A stretch of DNA of 64,000 nt from Meloidogyne chitwoodi (taxonomy: Eukaryota; Nematoda; Chromadorea; Rhabditida; Meloidogynidae), in the NCBI GenBank assembly GCA_015183035.1, contig JACZZP010000003.1, positions 62,001 to 126,000 of the forward strand, given 5' to 3'. Below, in pieces: positions 11,148-23,035 of this stretch. Position 1 is the first letter of the stretch; every line of letters starts with the position of its first letter. Below the pieces are notes generated by a model. The model was given only the letters and a program-made list of their open reading frames with translations. It ran no database searches and was not told where the DNA came from. The position numbers and the translations under genes were made by a program.

Positions 11148-12183
11148 CCGTATTTACTCTAATAGAATGACAGTCTTCTATTTTTCGACACCCTCAAATT
11201 TTGTCATTCAATTAGAGGTGTCATTCAAATAGAGGGTGTCATTGTATTTTTCAATGACCAATTTTTCATTAATTTATTCAAATTTTTAATTAATTAAACA
11301 ACCGAAGAATCACTAATATATTTTCTCAATTGTGAATGATTGTCTTGGTTTCTTTTCGGATGGTCCCTCCTCGTCTGTCAAATTCAATTCGTCGGTAAAT
11401 AACCAATTGGATCCCTACTTGTCCGCAAAGAGAATTCGCTCTTTGCTTTCCTTCTCTTGCATTTTTGGCGTTAGGAGAAGTGCACGCTTATTTTTCCTTC
11501 TCCTCTATTATAATATGCCTTTTGGCATTTGGAAAGAAATGGATAAATAATTAAAATTAATTAATAATAGTGATTAAGATTCAGAATTATCCGTCAGATG
11601 AGATATATACAAAAACTGAATTACCTAAATATTTGTCCTTTTACTGGTTTTTTCCCTTCATTATAATCCCTTAACAGGTTCACCTGATCTTTTAGAAATA
11701 TATTTGAGAATGTTGTCCCAAATTTATGTTATTTGATTATTAATCTTTGGTCACTTTTAAAATAATTATATTTTCACTTTATTATTAATTAATTATTTAT
11801 CCTTTTCTTTCCAAGTGCCAAAAGGCATATTACAGTGTAAAGGAAAAATAAGCGTGCACTTCTCCTAACGCCAAAAATACAAGAGAAGGAAAGAAAAGAG
11901 CGAATTCTCTTTGCGGACAGGTAGGGATCCAACTGGTTATTTACCCAATACGTCAATATTTTCATCAAAATTATCCATCTAAAACTTAAAAATAATGAAA
12001 AGAAAAAAAATTTGGCAAATTATATTCATAGGCAATTTATTTCACGGTAACCCAAAAGTGTCATTCAATTAGAGGTGTCATTCAAATAGAGGGTGTCATT
12101 TTATTTTTCGATGCCCTCAAATTGTGTCACTCAAATAGAGGTGTCATTCAAATGGAGGTGTCATTGTATTAGAGTAAATACGG
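11148..12183. mobile_element. Foldback-type palindromic element with TA-flanked ends
   Basis: The outer ends are inverted copies: CCGTATTTACTCTAATA from 11148 and its near reverse complement ending at 12183, each flanked by TA. Inside each end is a short minisatellite of units like TGTCATTCAAATAGAGG (about 11203-11250 and 12059-12165). A second, inner pair of long arms is also inverted: 11395-11565 pairs with about 11780-11950, sharing GGAGAAGTGCACGCTTATTT and AGAGAATTCGCTCTTTGC. The whole unit can fold into a giant hairpin. TA flanks suggest a Tc1/mariner-type enzyme in trans. Two mid-size ORFs in the arms are by-products of the palindrome. Confidence 0.75.
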
Positions 12184-12823
12184 TATATACTCTTATTCTA
12201 TTTAAAATTGAGGTCTTATTGGATCGGATAGGAGAATCACAGTAGGCGCAGAATTTCGCAGCACCAAATTTCGCACAACTATTAACAAAATTGACCGCAG
12301 AATTGACCGCCGAATTAATCGCAGAATTGACCGCAGAATTGAACGAGAATTAACTGCAAATTATTCGCAGCGCAAAATTTCGCAGAACTAAATGTATTTA
12401 GAACGAAATTTAATTTTTTTAATCCTATTGACGAAAATTTTCAAACTAAATTTCTGCAGTTTACTCTTTTAAAATCTGTAAATGCTCAGACTCAAATGAC
12501 TTTGGACTCATCTTTAAAAATATTATTGAATCTTTCACTTCGCCGCTTTATGACAATTGTACAGATACTTTGCAAGATTTTAGGGTCGAATTTCTTAAAA
12601 ACATGGGACAACTCCGAGTATTTGCGAGCGTTTAGAATAATCGCAGGCGTTTCCATATTTTCGAGGAAACACAAATTTTTCTCTAAAATTTTCTTTAAAA
12701 TTTTTTCTTAGTTAAATTCTTAAATTTTTTAAAATGCATACCACTTCTACTATTAATTTGCAATACCATTGTCTTGCTAGACTTTAATTTTTTAATTTTC
12801 TTATACCTTTGTATTTTTCTCAA
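12184..12823. other. Spacer with minisatellite
   Basis: Between the foldback element and the next gene. It holds the 12-bp minisatellite listed separately and then ordinary A/T-rich sequence upstream of the Pro/Gln-rich gene. An open stretch at 12496-12711 is open on both strands and shows no family resemblance, so I do not call a gene. Confidence 0.45.
12289..12370. repeat. 12-bp minisatellite, about seven units
   Basis: Units are variants of AATTGACCGCAG, repeated head to tail about seven times with one or two substitutions each. Flanks on both sides repeat a related GCAGAATTTCGCAG motif. The unit length is a multiple of three, so one frame reads as an IDRR-type repeat, but no gene structure surrounds it. 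Confidence 0.75.
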
Positions 12824-15800
12824 ATGATGCCACCAGACTTAACTAATTCTCCACAAAAGAAGAGAGTATTGTCAAACTCAAAGAAAGCGGTCAAGAACGA
12901 GTCAACTTCAATAAAAACTACACCAGATGACAAAAATGGAGTTTTACCTAAGGCAAAAGCTATAAACAAGGTTTTTTTATTTTAATTTTATTTGGGTTTC
13001 CCCAATTATTTTTTAACTTTATTAAAAAAAAATTTTCAATAAGACTGACAAAATCAACACTAGTATTACAAAGAAAATTGATATAAAAATAAAAGAAGAA
13101 ATAATGGAGTCCAACAACGAGGTTAAAAATACAACCAAAAATTATTTAATAAAAAAACAACAAAATATTCAACAAAAAGAATCTTTAATTCAAGAAACAA
13201 CAAACAATAATACTAAATCTATTACTAAAAAGCGTAAATTAATTAAAGATGAAATTAATAGCAGTATAAATCAATCTCCTAACATTAATAATAATATTGC
13301 TAACAATGAATTTAATCCTTTGGATAATATACTTAATGAAATCGACGCTTATGACACATCAAACAAACCAAAAAATAAAAAGAAACGAGAAAAAATGCCT
13401 AAAATAGGTTTGAAAATTTTAATTTTGTTTAAAAATCATTCTAGATATTTGGGTTACTTGAACCGATTTTAATAAATAAAAGATTAGAACAGGAAAAGAT
13501 ATACAAATTTTTGATAAATTAACGTTGATTTAGCTTATTAAAATATATTCAATTTTTTAAGAATCTCCAAGTGATGATGTAAACTCTGGAAATGCACCAT
13601 GTTCTAGTCAACAATTTCCATCTACTCCATTTCCTTCTGCTGCTACTATTACTACAAGACCCTTAAATAAATTGGAACTAGCAAGACAAGAACATGATAA
13701 TAGTATGGTTCAACTTTTTCTACATAAGGATGATTTAATGGAAAGAATTTTGGCTTACAAAATGTTACGGGGAAGAGTTGAATCATTTTTAACAATGAAG
13801 GCAAAAATTGATCTTAATAATTGTATTACACCTGAATATGAGGTTTTTCTTTTTTAATGTTGAAAATTTTTCTAAATAATTAACCTTTTTAATTTACAGA
13901 TTAGGCCAGATCTAGTTGAACCAGTATCTGAACGTTTACATCCAAAATTAGAAGCATTAATTAAACAAGTACAAACCGATGAGGCAATAAATGAAGAACA
14001 ACAACAACCTCTTCCTCCTCCATTTCCTCCTCCACCTTTATTTGATTCATCATCGTCATTTGTTCCACCACCACCTCCTTCATTAATTCCTTCTGAAGAG
14101 GCTCTCTCACAGGTTATTTATCTAATTTTTTATAAATTAAAATATTTTTAAATATTCTATATAGGCCTTGCATGGTCCAATGACACCACCTGGTTCACCT
14201 GGCACTAATCAAAGTTCATTAACCGCAAATAATGGAATTGAGCAGCATCAACAACATAAACATCAACAAGAAATGTTTCCTTGTACTTCTGACACTTTAA
14301 TGACTAATGAAGAATTAATATTTCAACAACCAAGGCAGCCCCTTAAAATCGATGTAAAATTTTAATCTTTTAAATTTTATTTTTTTGTTTAATTTTTTAG
14401 AAATCTGACTCAACCTGTACAAATGAAGAATTATTCAAAAAATTTGGTTCAATGCTTGGTTTGCCAGAACAACAAATTTTAACATTTTTTGGTGTTGATT
14501 TGAAAAAATATGCTGATTTACAATTTGATGAATTATTGGCAACCTTTCGAGAATCTTTGGCCAAACATTTATCAGAAAAAGAGAAAAAAAAGCATGAAAC
14601 TTCATCTAAAAGGTTTTTTAATTTAAATAATTTTTAAAAAATTATTTTTATAAAGCCCAGCAGAATCGGTAGATTATTTGGAACAATTTCAATCTTCTCA
14701 ATGTAAATCGTTGGAACAACAAAATTTAATGAATGTTTCTGATGAACTTGAAGCAGCAATGGAAATTAGTAGTACTTCCTCTTCTAGTATTTTTCTACCC
14801 CCACCACCAGCTCCCCCTCCAATGTTATGTAATAATTCTAATTCAATGCATTCAACAAGTAGAGAAGCAGTGGAAGATGACACAAAAAGTCCAATAGGTT
14901 TTTCTTTTTATTTTTATAAATTTTTTGTTAATTAATTTTTAGACTCGTCAATTAGTTCTCAACAACAGAAGTTAACTTCCCTCTTTTCGCAAGGTCAACA
15001 ACTTGTTTTTACGAGACCGCCTCCACCTATACCATCAACATTGATAACTAGGAGTTCAGGTTTATATATTTTAAAATATAATCCCGCTGATTTTCTTTAA
15101 CTTTTTTTTAGCTCCTCAGCTGCTATCACAAAATCAACCACAACCGCAGCTATTTCTTCAACATCATCCACATATGAAAGCAATAGAAACTGTAACCAAA
15201 ATCCAGAATTTAATCTCAGGTTAGAATTTTAAATTTTAAAAACTTGTATTTATTTTTTAGATTCATCAATCGTTCCACAGCAACAACAGAAAAGACCTCC
15301 TTCTCTTCTTTCACAAATTCCATTTGTCTTTACCACACCACCACCGGCAGCAATACGTTTTATGAATCATCTTCTTCCTAGACCACCGCTAATGCAACAA
15401 AACCAGCAATTTCTTCATCCCCCTCCACGGCCCCCTCTTTCTTCTAAAGATATGAATGAAACGGACTCGAAAAGTTCAAATTTAATTTCAGGTTATTTTT
15501 TTAATTATTTAAAAATTCTTCTTTAGAACCATCAATTATGCCGCAACAGAAACAAAGTCCAAAAAAGATACCTTCTCTCTTTTCTAAACGTCAACCGCTT
15601 GTTTTTCCTAGGCCTCCTCCGCCTATACCCTTAGCAGCAACGCCTCGTATGACTCATCCGCTTCCTTTGAACCATCATCCATCGCCACAGCAACAACAAT
15701 TTCATCACCCTTCTACTTCAGAAATTGAAACAAAAAGTCAAACTTTGATTCAAGGTTAGTTATTATCTTTTTAAAAATATCAGTTTGAAAAAATGTTTTT

Positions 15801-16163
15801 TTAGAATCATCTTCGCAACAACAAAGAGGGCTAACACCTCCTTTTCCACAGGTTTCACTTGTTTTTACCACTCCGCCTCCGCCTGTACCAACATCAGTAG
15901 TATTAACAGCACCTCCGGTAGCTCCACAAATTACACCAATTCACCAACAACTGCCACCAACATCACAACAACAACAGCAATTTCTTCAACCTCCTCCACC
16001 TATGATGCCGAGTCAAAATGATATACTCAAAACTGTGGTTCAAGCAATAAATGTTGGAAAACCTAAAGAAATTAATAATAATAAAGTTAAAAGCTGTGTC
16101 GGATCTGAAAAGGATGATTCTGCAACAAATAATTCATCATCACCTTATGGAAAATTTTTCTAA
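12824..16163 (+). CDS. Pro/Gln-rich protein with tandem duplicated exons
   Basis: About 12 exons: 12824-12970, 13044-13407, 13562-13842, 13900-14112, 14165-14353, 14401-14612, 14656-14897, 14943-15059, 15112-15219, 15261-15491, 15527-15754 and 15805-16163. The N-terminus is Lys/Asn-rich and probably nuclear. A conserved-looking helical segment follows (exon 3: AYKMLRGRVESFL; exon 4: VSERLHPKLEALIKQVQ), faintly like the BOD1/Shg1 domain; this is a weak guess. Exon 6 has another helical block (FGVDLKKYADLQFDELLATF). The last five exons are tandem copies of a 75-77 residue unit starting (D/E)SSI..QQ, passing through LVF..PPPP.P and ending LIS or LIQ. Unit coding lengths are 225, 231 and 228 bp plus a longer terminal unit, and the copies have matching intron phase. 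Function unknown; a low-complexity scaffold or RNA/chromatin-linked role is possible. Confidence 0.75.
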
Positions 16164-16820
16164 AATTTAATTAAGATTATTCTAATTTTATTTAAGACGC
16201 CTTTTGTTAATTTTTTATCTTTTTATAATATTATTTTACGAGTATTATTTTTTAATGTCAATAAGCGAGGAACTGATTTTTCGAAAAAACAAACAATTTT
16301 GATTTTTTAAAGAAAAATATTTAATATTATTAATCTCTCGCTTACTGAAAATCCATTTTTCTAAAAATAAATCGCCCATCTAATTTTTAAGTGGTAAAGT
16401 CATCTTAATACTTCTCAAATATAATTCTTAATATTTTGTTGTCCTTCATATACCGAATTTATTTTTATTAATATACATATATTGATTATGTGTGCTATTT
16501 TTTTAAATTACTAATAGCCATTTTAATAAATTCTTGTCAATAGAAAATGAAAAAACTTCGCTAATAAAGCTTGGCAATTAAGTTAAAGACTATTTTCTTA
16601 AAAACTCTAGTAACAATTTTTATAATATTACATTTAACAACTTTAATCAAAAATCATTTGGGTTGTTTTTTTCCAAAAAGCTCTCGTCTTTTCTCTCTAT
16701 AAGAAACCTGAAATTTTATTCTAACTGGTCTAAAATCTATAAAATCCCAGTCAACTCATGGTTATAGTATTTTTAGTTTCGTATAGAGAAGTTTAACAAT
16801 AATTTGATTTATCTAACAGT
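16164..16820. other. Convergent 3' intergenic region
   Basis: The genes on either side point toward each other, so this holds two 3' UTRs. An imperfect hairpin lies at 16260-16353: AATAAGCGAGGAACTGA against a complementary stretch containing TCTCGCTTACTG. No gene is seen. Confidence 0.45.
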
Positions 16821-18670
16821 TTATGGGGCACATCGTCCAATAAATCGTGGATATAAACAAACATCACGTATATGGTGTTGATTAGCCAACCAACAAACAA
16901 ACCGTTCTAATCCAAGCCCGTAACCTCCATGTGGACATCCTCCATATTTTCGTTGATCTATATACCAATAATAGTTTTTAGAATCAATATTAGCTCTTTT
17001 GAATGCTTCCAAAAGCTCTTCCTCTTTCCAAATCCTCATTGAACCGCCGACAACTTCACCAACACCAGGCATTAACAAATCTACAGATTCAGTTAAATTA
17101 TTCTTCTTTTCTTCTTCTCCTTCACATCGAGAAATGTAAAACGCTTTAATTCCAGCAGGAAAACGGTTGAGCAATATTGGCTTAATTTTCAGTTCAAACA
17201 GGTGGTAAATTAGAAAAAAAACCTGTCCAATTGAGTCAGTCATTTGTCGTTCAGGTCCTTCAGGAATATCTTGACCAAACTCAAAAGGCTTTCCTTCTTC
17301 ATTATTTACATTATTTTTGTTCAACCATTCAATCGCTTCAGCATAAGTCATTCGAAGAAATGGACGTTTTAAGGAAGGAAGCTTTTCCTAAAGAATTTTT
17401 CTAATTTTCAAAAAAGTAAAAAAACTTTTGATGAATCACAATTTTGCAATATTAATTCAGAAATTTCAGGATCATTAACAACTCTTTCAACAACATCACA
17501 GACTAAATCTTCAATTCTTTCCATTAGTTCTAACAAATAATAAAAAAATTTTTAAAATATTAAAATGATTAAAAACCTTCAAAAGTAATAAAAGGGCATT
17601 CCGCCTCAACGTGTGAATATTCAGCCAAATGACGTCTCGTTCGAGATTTCTCTGCTCTATAGGATTGAGCTATGCAATAACAATCACCCAAAGAGGAAAT
17701 GCATGTTTCAAGATATAATTGTGATGATTGAGTTAAATAAGCTGGTTCACCAAAAAAGTCCAAGGAGAAAAGCGTAGAACCTCCTTCAACCTTGAAATAC
17801 AAATATTAGTTAAATTAATAAATTAATCTAAAAAAACCTGTGTTTGAACAAGAGTAGGAGGGCAAACCTCAACATATTTTCGCGAATAAAAATGTTCTCG
17901 TATTGCGCGTGTTACTGCTGCTCGAACTCGAAGAACTGCAGAGCTGTTTTCACCTCTAATAACTAAATGGCGATTGTCAAATTTAACATCAGGATTTGCC
18001 TCGACGTTCAAAACATTGTCAACACCACCAGGCGGCGCTCCGTGTATTAAAGTCCAATAATCAGCGAAAAGTTCAATACCACCAGGTGCGGTTTTTCCTT
18101 CAGGCAATTTGTTTATCTATTTTTAGAAATTAAGTGTTTTAAAATTAGAAAATCCAAACCGTCCCATAAATGCAAACAGAACTTTCGGTGCTCAATATCA
18201 GTGCTTCATATGTTTTACATAGCAAACCAGTCAAAACACATTGTAAAAATCCTGTCCCATCACGGAGAATCAAAAATGTCATTTTCCCTTTAAAAGGAAT
18301 TTATTACGTAACCATCTATCTCAATTCTTTGGAAATTTCGGCAGTTCTAAATCACAAAAATTGTGGGGTTTATTCCAAAGGATCCTAAAATAAAAATTAA
18401 AAACAAACTTTGTTGTCGACAACGATGAACAAAACCATAAACTTGCACTCTTTTCTCACACATTTCAGTGCATTCGCGTATTTTTACTTTATTTGGAGAA
18501 GGAAGAGAAGGATCAAGTTCAATGCAAATTTTTCGCGCTTCCTCTAAATTTGCGACGTTCTTTGGTTTGGCATCAAATTTTTTGGATTTAGAATGTGAAG
18601 ATTCAACAGATGGAGTTTTAGGCGATTTTTCATTTCCTGATGGCGGCACAATTTGTTTTTCTGAAGACAT
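16821..18670 (-). CDS. nars-1: Asparaginyl-tRNA synthetase, cytosolic
   Basis: Class IIb aminoacyl-tRNA synthetase that charges tRNA-Asn with asparagine in the cytosol. Seven or so exons. The Ser/Lys-rich N-terminal extension of eukaryotic enzymes is followed by the OB-fold anticodon-binding part ([13 protein letters not shown], then [17 protein letters not shown] and a conserved KTAPGGIEL segment). The catalytic domain has [10 protein letters not shown], motif 2 as [20 protein letters not shown], an acidic insert before [13 protein letters not shown], and motif 3 in [20 protein letters not shown] followed by IRDVCLYPR. The last pattern and the PAGIKAFY block separate AsnRS from AspRS. Length and domain order are normal. 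The start at 18670 opens directly into the extension. Confidence 0.93.
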
Positions 18671-21067
18671 TTTTAATAAATTTGCACTAAATAAGCTAAA
18701 AATAAAATGAAATACTCATCACAAAAAACGCGCAAAGTAAAGCAAAATGTCTACCAGGAAAAATTCTCTTATTACTAACATTCTCTCTCTTCTATTTTCT
18801 TTGTTATGTCAAAGTGTAAACAAATATTTGACACTTTGAAAATTAACAAAATGATAATTTGGCGGGAAATTTTATCTCAAAAAGATAAGTAAAAAGTTGG
18901 CTTGTTTTTTGTTATCGATTTTTATCGGTATTGGTATCATCTCCGGAGATTCGTGTCGTTTTTTTATTTTTTTTATTGTTTTCATTCGTTTTTTTATTTA
19001 TTTCATTCGTTTTTTTCATTCGTATTATTTAACCCCCTGCTTGCGCTGCGAAAAATTAAAAAAAAAACTAAAAAATTTTAAAAATAAATTTGCAAAAATA
19101 AATTTTCAATTTGAAGGATCAACATGCTCCTGGACAGCAGCTGATGGTTCGATTGATCTTTTGGTTTTTTGGGCTTATTTATAAATTTTATAAAATTGAT
19201 TAAACTTTGAATTTATGCAGGTTCTTCTACAGCATCTCAACATGCTATACGATGTGTTCTTCATGTGCTCTACATGTTGGCCTTCCAACTGCTCTGCTGG
19301 AAGCGTATTTTTTATTTTATTATTTTTTATTTTAAATATAAACTTTTTTATTTTTTAATAAAAATTTTGACCTGGGTGCTGCTGCTCTACGATGTGTTCT
19401 ACGAAGTGCTCTTCATGGAAATGCTTCCAGTTTGATTTGGAGGTTTCATTTAGATTTTCATTGTTTTTACTTTTTATTTTAATTTAGGATCTGATGCGGG
19501 GCGTGGCCATCTACAGCCTCATGGTTTTTATTTTTTGGAGCAGTCGTTTTTCAATTTTAGTAACGACTACATGAACTCAAGGATGTGCTCTTCAATGCTT
19601 GACGACAACGACTTCATGGTTTTGTTTTTGAATTATTAGAAAAGTTTCTATTTTTTATCTTAGGTACGTCAACGCAAGGAGCCTTGTTCAACTTGTGCGC
19701 AATGAGCCCTGTTCAATGTGAACGCGAGGAGAGCTCTGTTCAATTGGTGGCTCGCGGTGTAGTCCTTTTTTTATTTTAGGGGTTTGGGTCCTCCTCCCTT
19801 TTCAGTTAGGTGATGATGGTGCTCGTCGACTGGCTCTCTACATGTGCTCTTCAGTGTTCGTCATTCTTCACTTCAGGCCTTGTAAGATTTATTTTTTTTA
19901 ATTATAAAAAATAAAAATTTGCTAAAAATGCGAGCGCGCTCTCCCTTATTTCCTTCGAGTTTCACTTGTTTTGTCTTTTCTTGTCTTTGTCCATATTTTG
20001 TCTTTTTTTAATTGTATAATTTTCACTAGAATTCTTTTAGCATTTAGAAAACAATGAAGATGGATTGGGCAGATGGAAAAATGGTGAGATCAGGAAGTGC
20101 AGGTTTATGTTTAAATAATTTATGAAATTCAACGGGGGGTTTGATTTTTACGGTCTAACGACGGCTGTGACGAGTAATTTGTCCTGTGCGGTACTCTATT
20201 GTCTCTCGTTTTTTTAAAATTTATATTTTTGGCATTCTGTTTTTTTGTAAAAGACAAATCATCCAATTAAAAAAGAGTGAAGGAAAAGAAAAAAAGAAAA
20301 TAAATTGAACATTTGAGTCTAGAGAAACGTCTTTTAGTTTTTTCACTAGATGAGAACGGAATCGCCCGATTTTGAAGTAAAACCTCATACTTCATTGCTT
20401 GTCCACGTGAAAAATGTGTGTAGGTAACACAGGTGAAGGAAAATACTGATTTTGGGTTTTTTTGGCGAGTGAGAAAGGCAGTCATTCGTTCTCTTTGCAG
20501 CATCACGCCAATCAATTTATTTTCCAGTGCAAAATTGTTATCTGCAATAAACACGCAAAACCTTATGATTTAATTACTTTTTATCAATTTATTAAGTAAA
20601 AAGATACCTTCTTATAAATTGCGAATTCCTATATTATTTCCAGTCAAATTTTTTTTATGTTAATATTCTTTGAGTTTAAACAATCTCAGATTCTCATATT
20701 TTGCATTGTTTTTTGACTTAAATAATCCAATCTGATCCAAGACTTGTTTTTAGTGTGTCTTTTTGAGTATACAAAGTGGACTTTGTATTCTTGACTTTTT
20801 TTGGCTTAAATATTTTCATATGTTTTCTTCAATTTTTTTAAACCATTTTCATTTCAACGAAAGACGAGAAGGAAATGACAATGAGGGGGCAGTCCTATGG
20901 GTTTTCCTTTCATTTGTGTTATTTAAAATCTTGATCAGTTTTACTTTCTAATTTAATTCTTTTTTCACTTTTCGTTTTATTTTTTAAATTTTTTTACTTT
21001 ATTTTATATTTTCTTTTATTAGCAATTCTTAAATAAATTTCTACTACACAAAAATTCAATTTCTATA
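18671..21067. other. 2.4-kb intergenic region with GC-richer island
   Basis: No recognisable gene. Ends are ordinary A/T-rich spacer. The middle, about 19090-20170, is distinctly less AT-rich and made of short blocks, each followed by T-rich intron-like sequence, as if small exons were present, but no frame gives a known protein. A minus-strand open stretch at 20267-20554 has no family resemblance. The left edge should carry the nars-1 promoter and the right edge that of the hydroxylase-like gene. Confidence 0.4.
19225..19860. repeat. Dispersed ATGTGCTCTTCA-type repeats
   Basis: Variants of CTACGATGTGTTCTTCATGTG and ATGTGCTCTTCA occur at about 19240-19275, 19385-19420, 19580-19600 and 19838-19855. 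Separately, 19671-19745 holds three imperfect copies of a 25-27 bp unit around GAGCC(T/C)TGTTCAA. On the minus strand the first blocks read as short Glu/His-rich open segments (for example HEEHFVEHIVEQQHPG), but the frames do not connect convincingly. Confidence 0.45.
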
Positions 21068-22174
21068 ATGCTGAGCTTAAAAAAGGCTTGTAACCTCCAG
21101 AGATGTGTTCAAGTTGAATGGGAAGATGGACTTTTAGCAAAGGTTTTAATTCTTTCCTTCAGTTTTGTTAAACTTTTCTGTTCAGTTTTCTTATATTTGG
21201 CTACGCGATAATGCACGCAGACGTCCGAGTCTTATTCATTTGGATTTGAATACTCGACCTGAAGGAATTAAATGTTCAAAAGAAGCATTAGAAGTGCAAT
21301 GGCCGCCATTTGTTGCTTCAAAGTATTTTTTAAAATTGTTCTTTTGTTTATTTTTTTATTTTTAAGATATACTTCTTCATTTCTTCGTGAAAACGCACTT
21401 CAAGAGAATTCTTTCAATGGAACTTCCCATTTACTTAATAAGGCGGAAACAGCAAATTTATCTAATGCAGTTAAACAAGGAAAACAAAGACATGCAATTT
21501 TGGATTCAAAAATGTCTTCGTTAGATGAGAGCCTAGTGCTTGGTACTTGCTATTGGGAGGATTATGCCCAAGAACCGGTTTGACGATTTTCTTTAATTTA
21601 AGAGGTTAAATTCATTTTTCTAAAGGGCACTGTTTGGCCTTATCTTTCGTCTGTTCCTTCGATTGTAACAATTCAAACTTTAAATGGTCCAGCAAAAATT
21701 TCAATTGTGGATACCTGCAAAGCTTTATCTCAACTAAAAGAACGTTCACCTGAAGAATTCAACTTTTTGGCTAATTCAGTTTTGGAATATAATGGAGGGC
21801 CATATCGTTCTAGACATTCAATTTGTTCAGTTGACGGCGATGGAAACATTCAACCGGTATAAACTTTACCTTATTATTGGGTTATTCGGGTTAGAGTGTT
21901 ATGCCAATATTTATTTTAAGACAATCTTGAAAAGTCTAAATTTTAAACAAATTTGTAGGGTGTTTTCAACAATGCTTCCCGTTCAAGTACTATAACAGTC
22001 GAATCGTTAGATAGGTTGTACGAATCACTTCAAAAATTTGGTCGTATATGCGCTGAAAACACTCATATTTTGAGTTTATTGCCTGGCCAACGCCTTCTAT
22101 TTAACAACAGAGAAGGAATGCTTGGAGTTCCTGCACAAAAGGGACGCCTTTTAATGCTCAAATGTTTTTCTTGA
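21068..22174 (+). CDS. Gamma-butyrobetaine hydroxylase-like protein, metal ligands missing
   Basis: Five exons: 21068-21142, 21186-21322, 21367-21577, 21626-21856 and 21959-22174. The N-terminal module (VQVEWEDGLLAKFSYIWLRDN) matches the GBBH-like N-domain of gamma-butyrobetaine dioxygenase and trimethyllysine dioxygenase, Fe(II)/2-oxoglutarate enzymes of carnitine synthesis. The C-terminal part keeps the fold around ISIVDTCKAL, VFNNASRS and LLPGQRLLFNN. The stretch that should carry the HxD iron-binding pair is absent: exon 3 joins directly to GTVWPYLSS. The distal His, normally in an LLHGRR-type motif, is replaced by GMLGVPAQKGRL, and the protein ends soon after. It therefore probably has no hydroxylase activity: a pseudoenzyme, a decaying gene, or one with exons I failed to detect. 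Confidence 0.7.
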
Positions 22175-23035
22175 TTCTCATTTTTTATTAGTTCCTTTGT
22201 TTCTTTTCTCCAAAAAGTTGTAAAATATTTTATTTTTCATTCTCAATCAAAAACTCAATTTATTTCAAATAAAAATTATTTTCCATCGACGGATTCGAAC
22301 CTGGGTCCTCTGTTAAAGAAGATCCAGGCGTTTTCCAACTACACCAAAGTGATTGTTTTTCACTTTTTATTTTTTTATTTGTTGACTTTACTTTTATTTT
22401 TAGTATGCAGTAGGGAAAAAAGTTTATAAATAAAATCACGTGAAACAAAAATGTTTTTTAAATAGTAGAATTTGTTTTATCAAAAATATGTTTACTTTAT
22501 TCTTTTTTTACACTTAAACCCTCATAAAAATTAAATTAAAAAAAGTTAATAGGCTGCCAAGAAAAGATAAAAAGAATTGGGGGGTTTTTATTAAATAAAA
22601 TGTGAAGAAAAGGTGCTCCCCCAAAAAAAGAAAGTAAAAACCCTTAAAAAAGTGAAGAAAGAAAAATTAAATTATTTCGTTGAAAATATCACAATATAGT
22701 TTTTTTTTTTGCAGATTAAATGAAATAATTTGGTTGATTAGTTTTCTCAAAAAAAGAATTTTTGTGAGAAGATTAAATATTCGATTATTGAAAAGAATTA
22801 AAAGAATATTAAAAATTGATTGAAGAAATAAAAATTGGAATTTTTGTTTAAAATAAAGGTTCAAAGTAAAAAGAGGTTTTCCCCTTTAAATAAAAAAAAT
22901 AAAAAAAGGGTAGACGATCATATGCTATTGTGAATTTAAAAAAAAGAGAAAGTACAATTGAAAGAAAAATTGAATTAATCTGAAAAGAAATTAAAATTCG
23001 ATTAATTAAATATTTTAAATTTTTTTATTCAAAAA
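22175..23035. other. Intergenic region
   Basis: A/T-rich spacer holding the 3' UTR of the hydroxylase-like gene, a tRNA-like relic (listed separately) and the upstream region of the URI gene. An open stretch on the minus strand near 22667-22864 is low-complexity and not called. Confidence 0.45.
22282..22352 (-). pseudogene. tRNA-like relic
   Basis: The minus strand has a D-arm-like GGTGTAGTTGGAAAACGCC and a perfect T-arm core CCAGGTTCGAATCC. The expected acceptor stem does not pair and the anticodon stem is poor, so function is doubtful. Internal Pol III promoter boxes A and B are roughly recognisable in these two arms. Confidence 0.45.

Noticed and set aside
11332..11550. Open frame with FSDGPSSSVKFNSS-type sequence
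   Set aside because: It lies inside one arm of the foldback palindrome and its mirror arm has diverged without frame conservation.
12496..12711. Overlapping open frames on both strands
   Set aside because: No family resemblance, no splice partners, and located beside a minisatellite; insufficient support.
14698..14883. Minus-strand open frame opposite the Pro/Gln-rich gene
   Set aside because: It is the antisense of a poly-Pro/poly-Ser exon; the plus-strand exons join in frame and explain the region.
20267..20554. Minus-strand frame of 95 codons
   Set aside because: Ends in a poly-Phe/Leu run typical of AT-rich noise, with no recognised domain or neighbouring exon.
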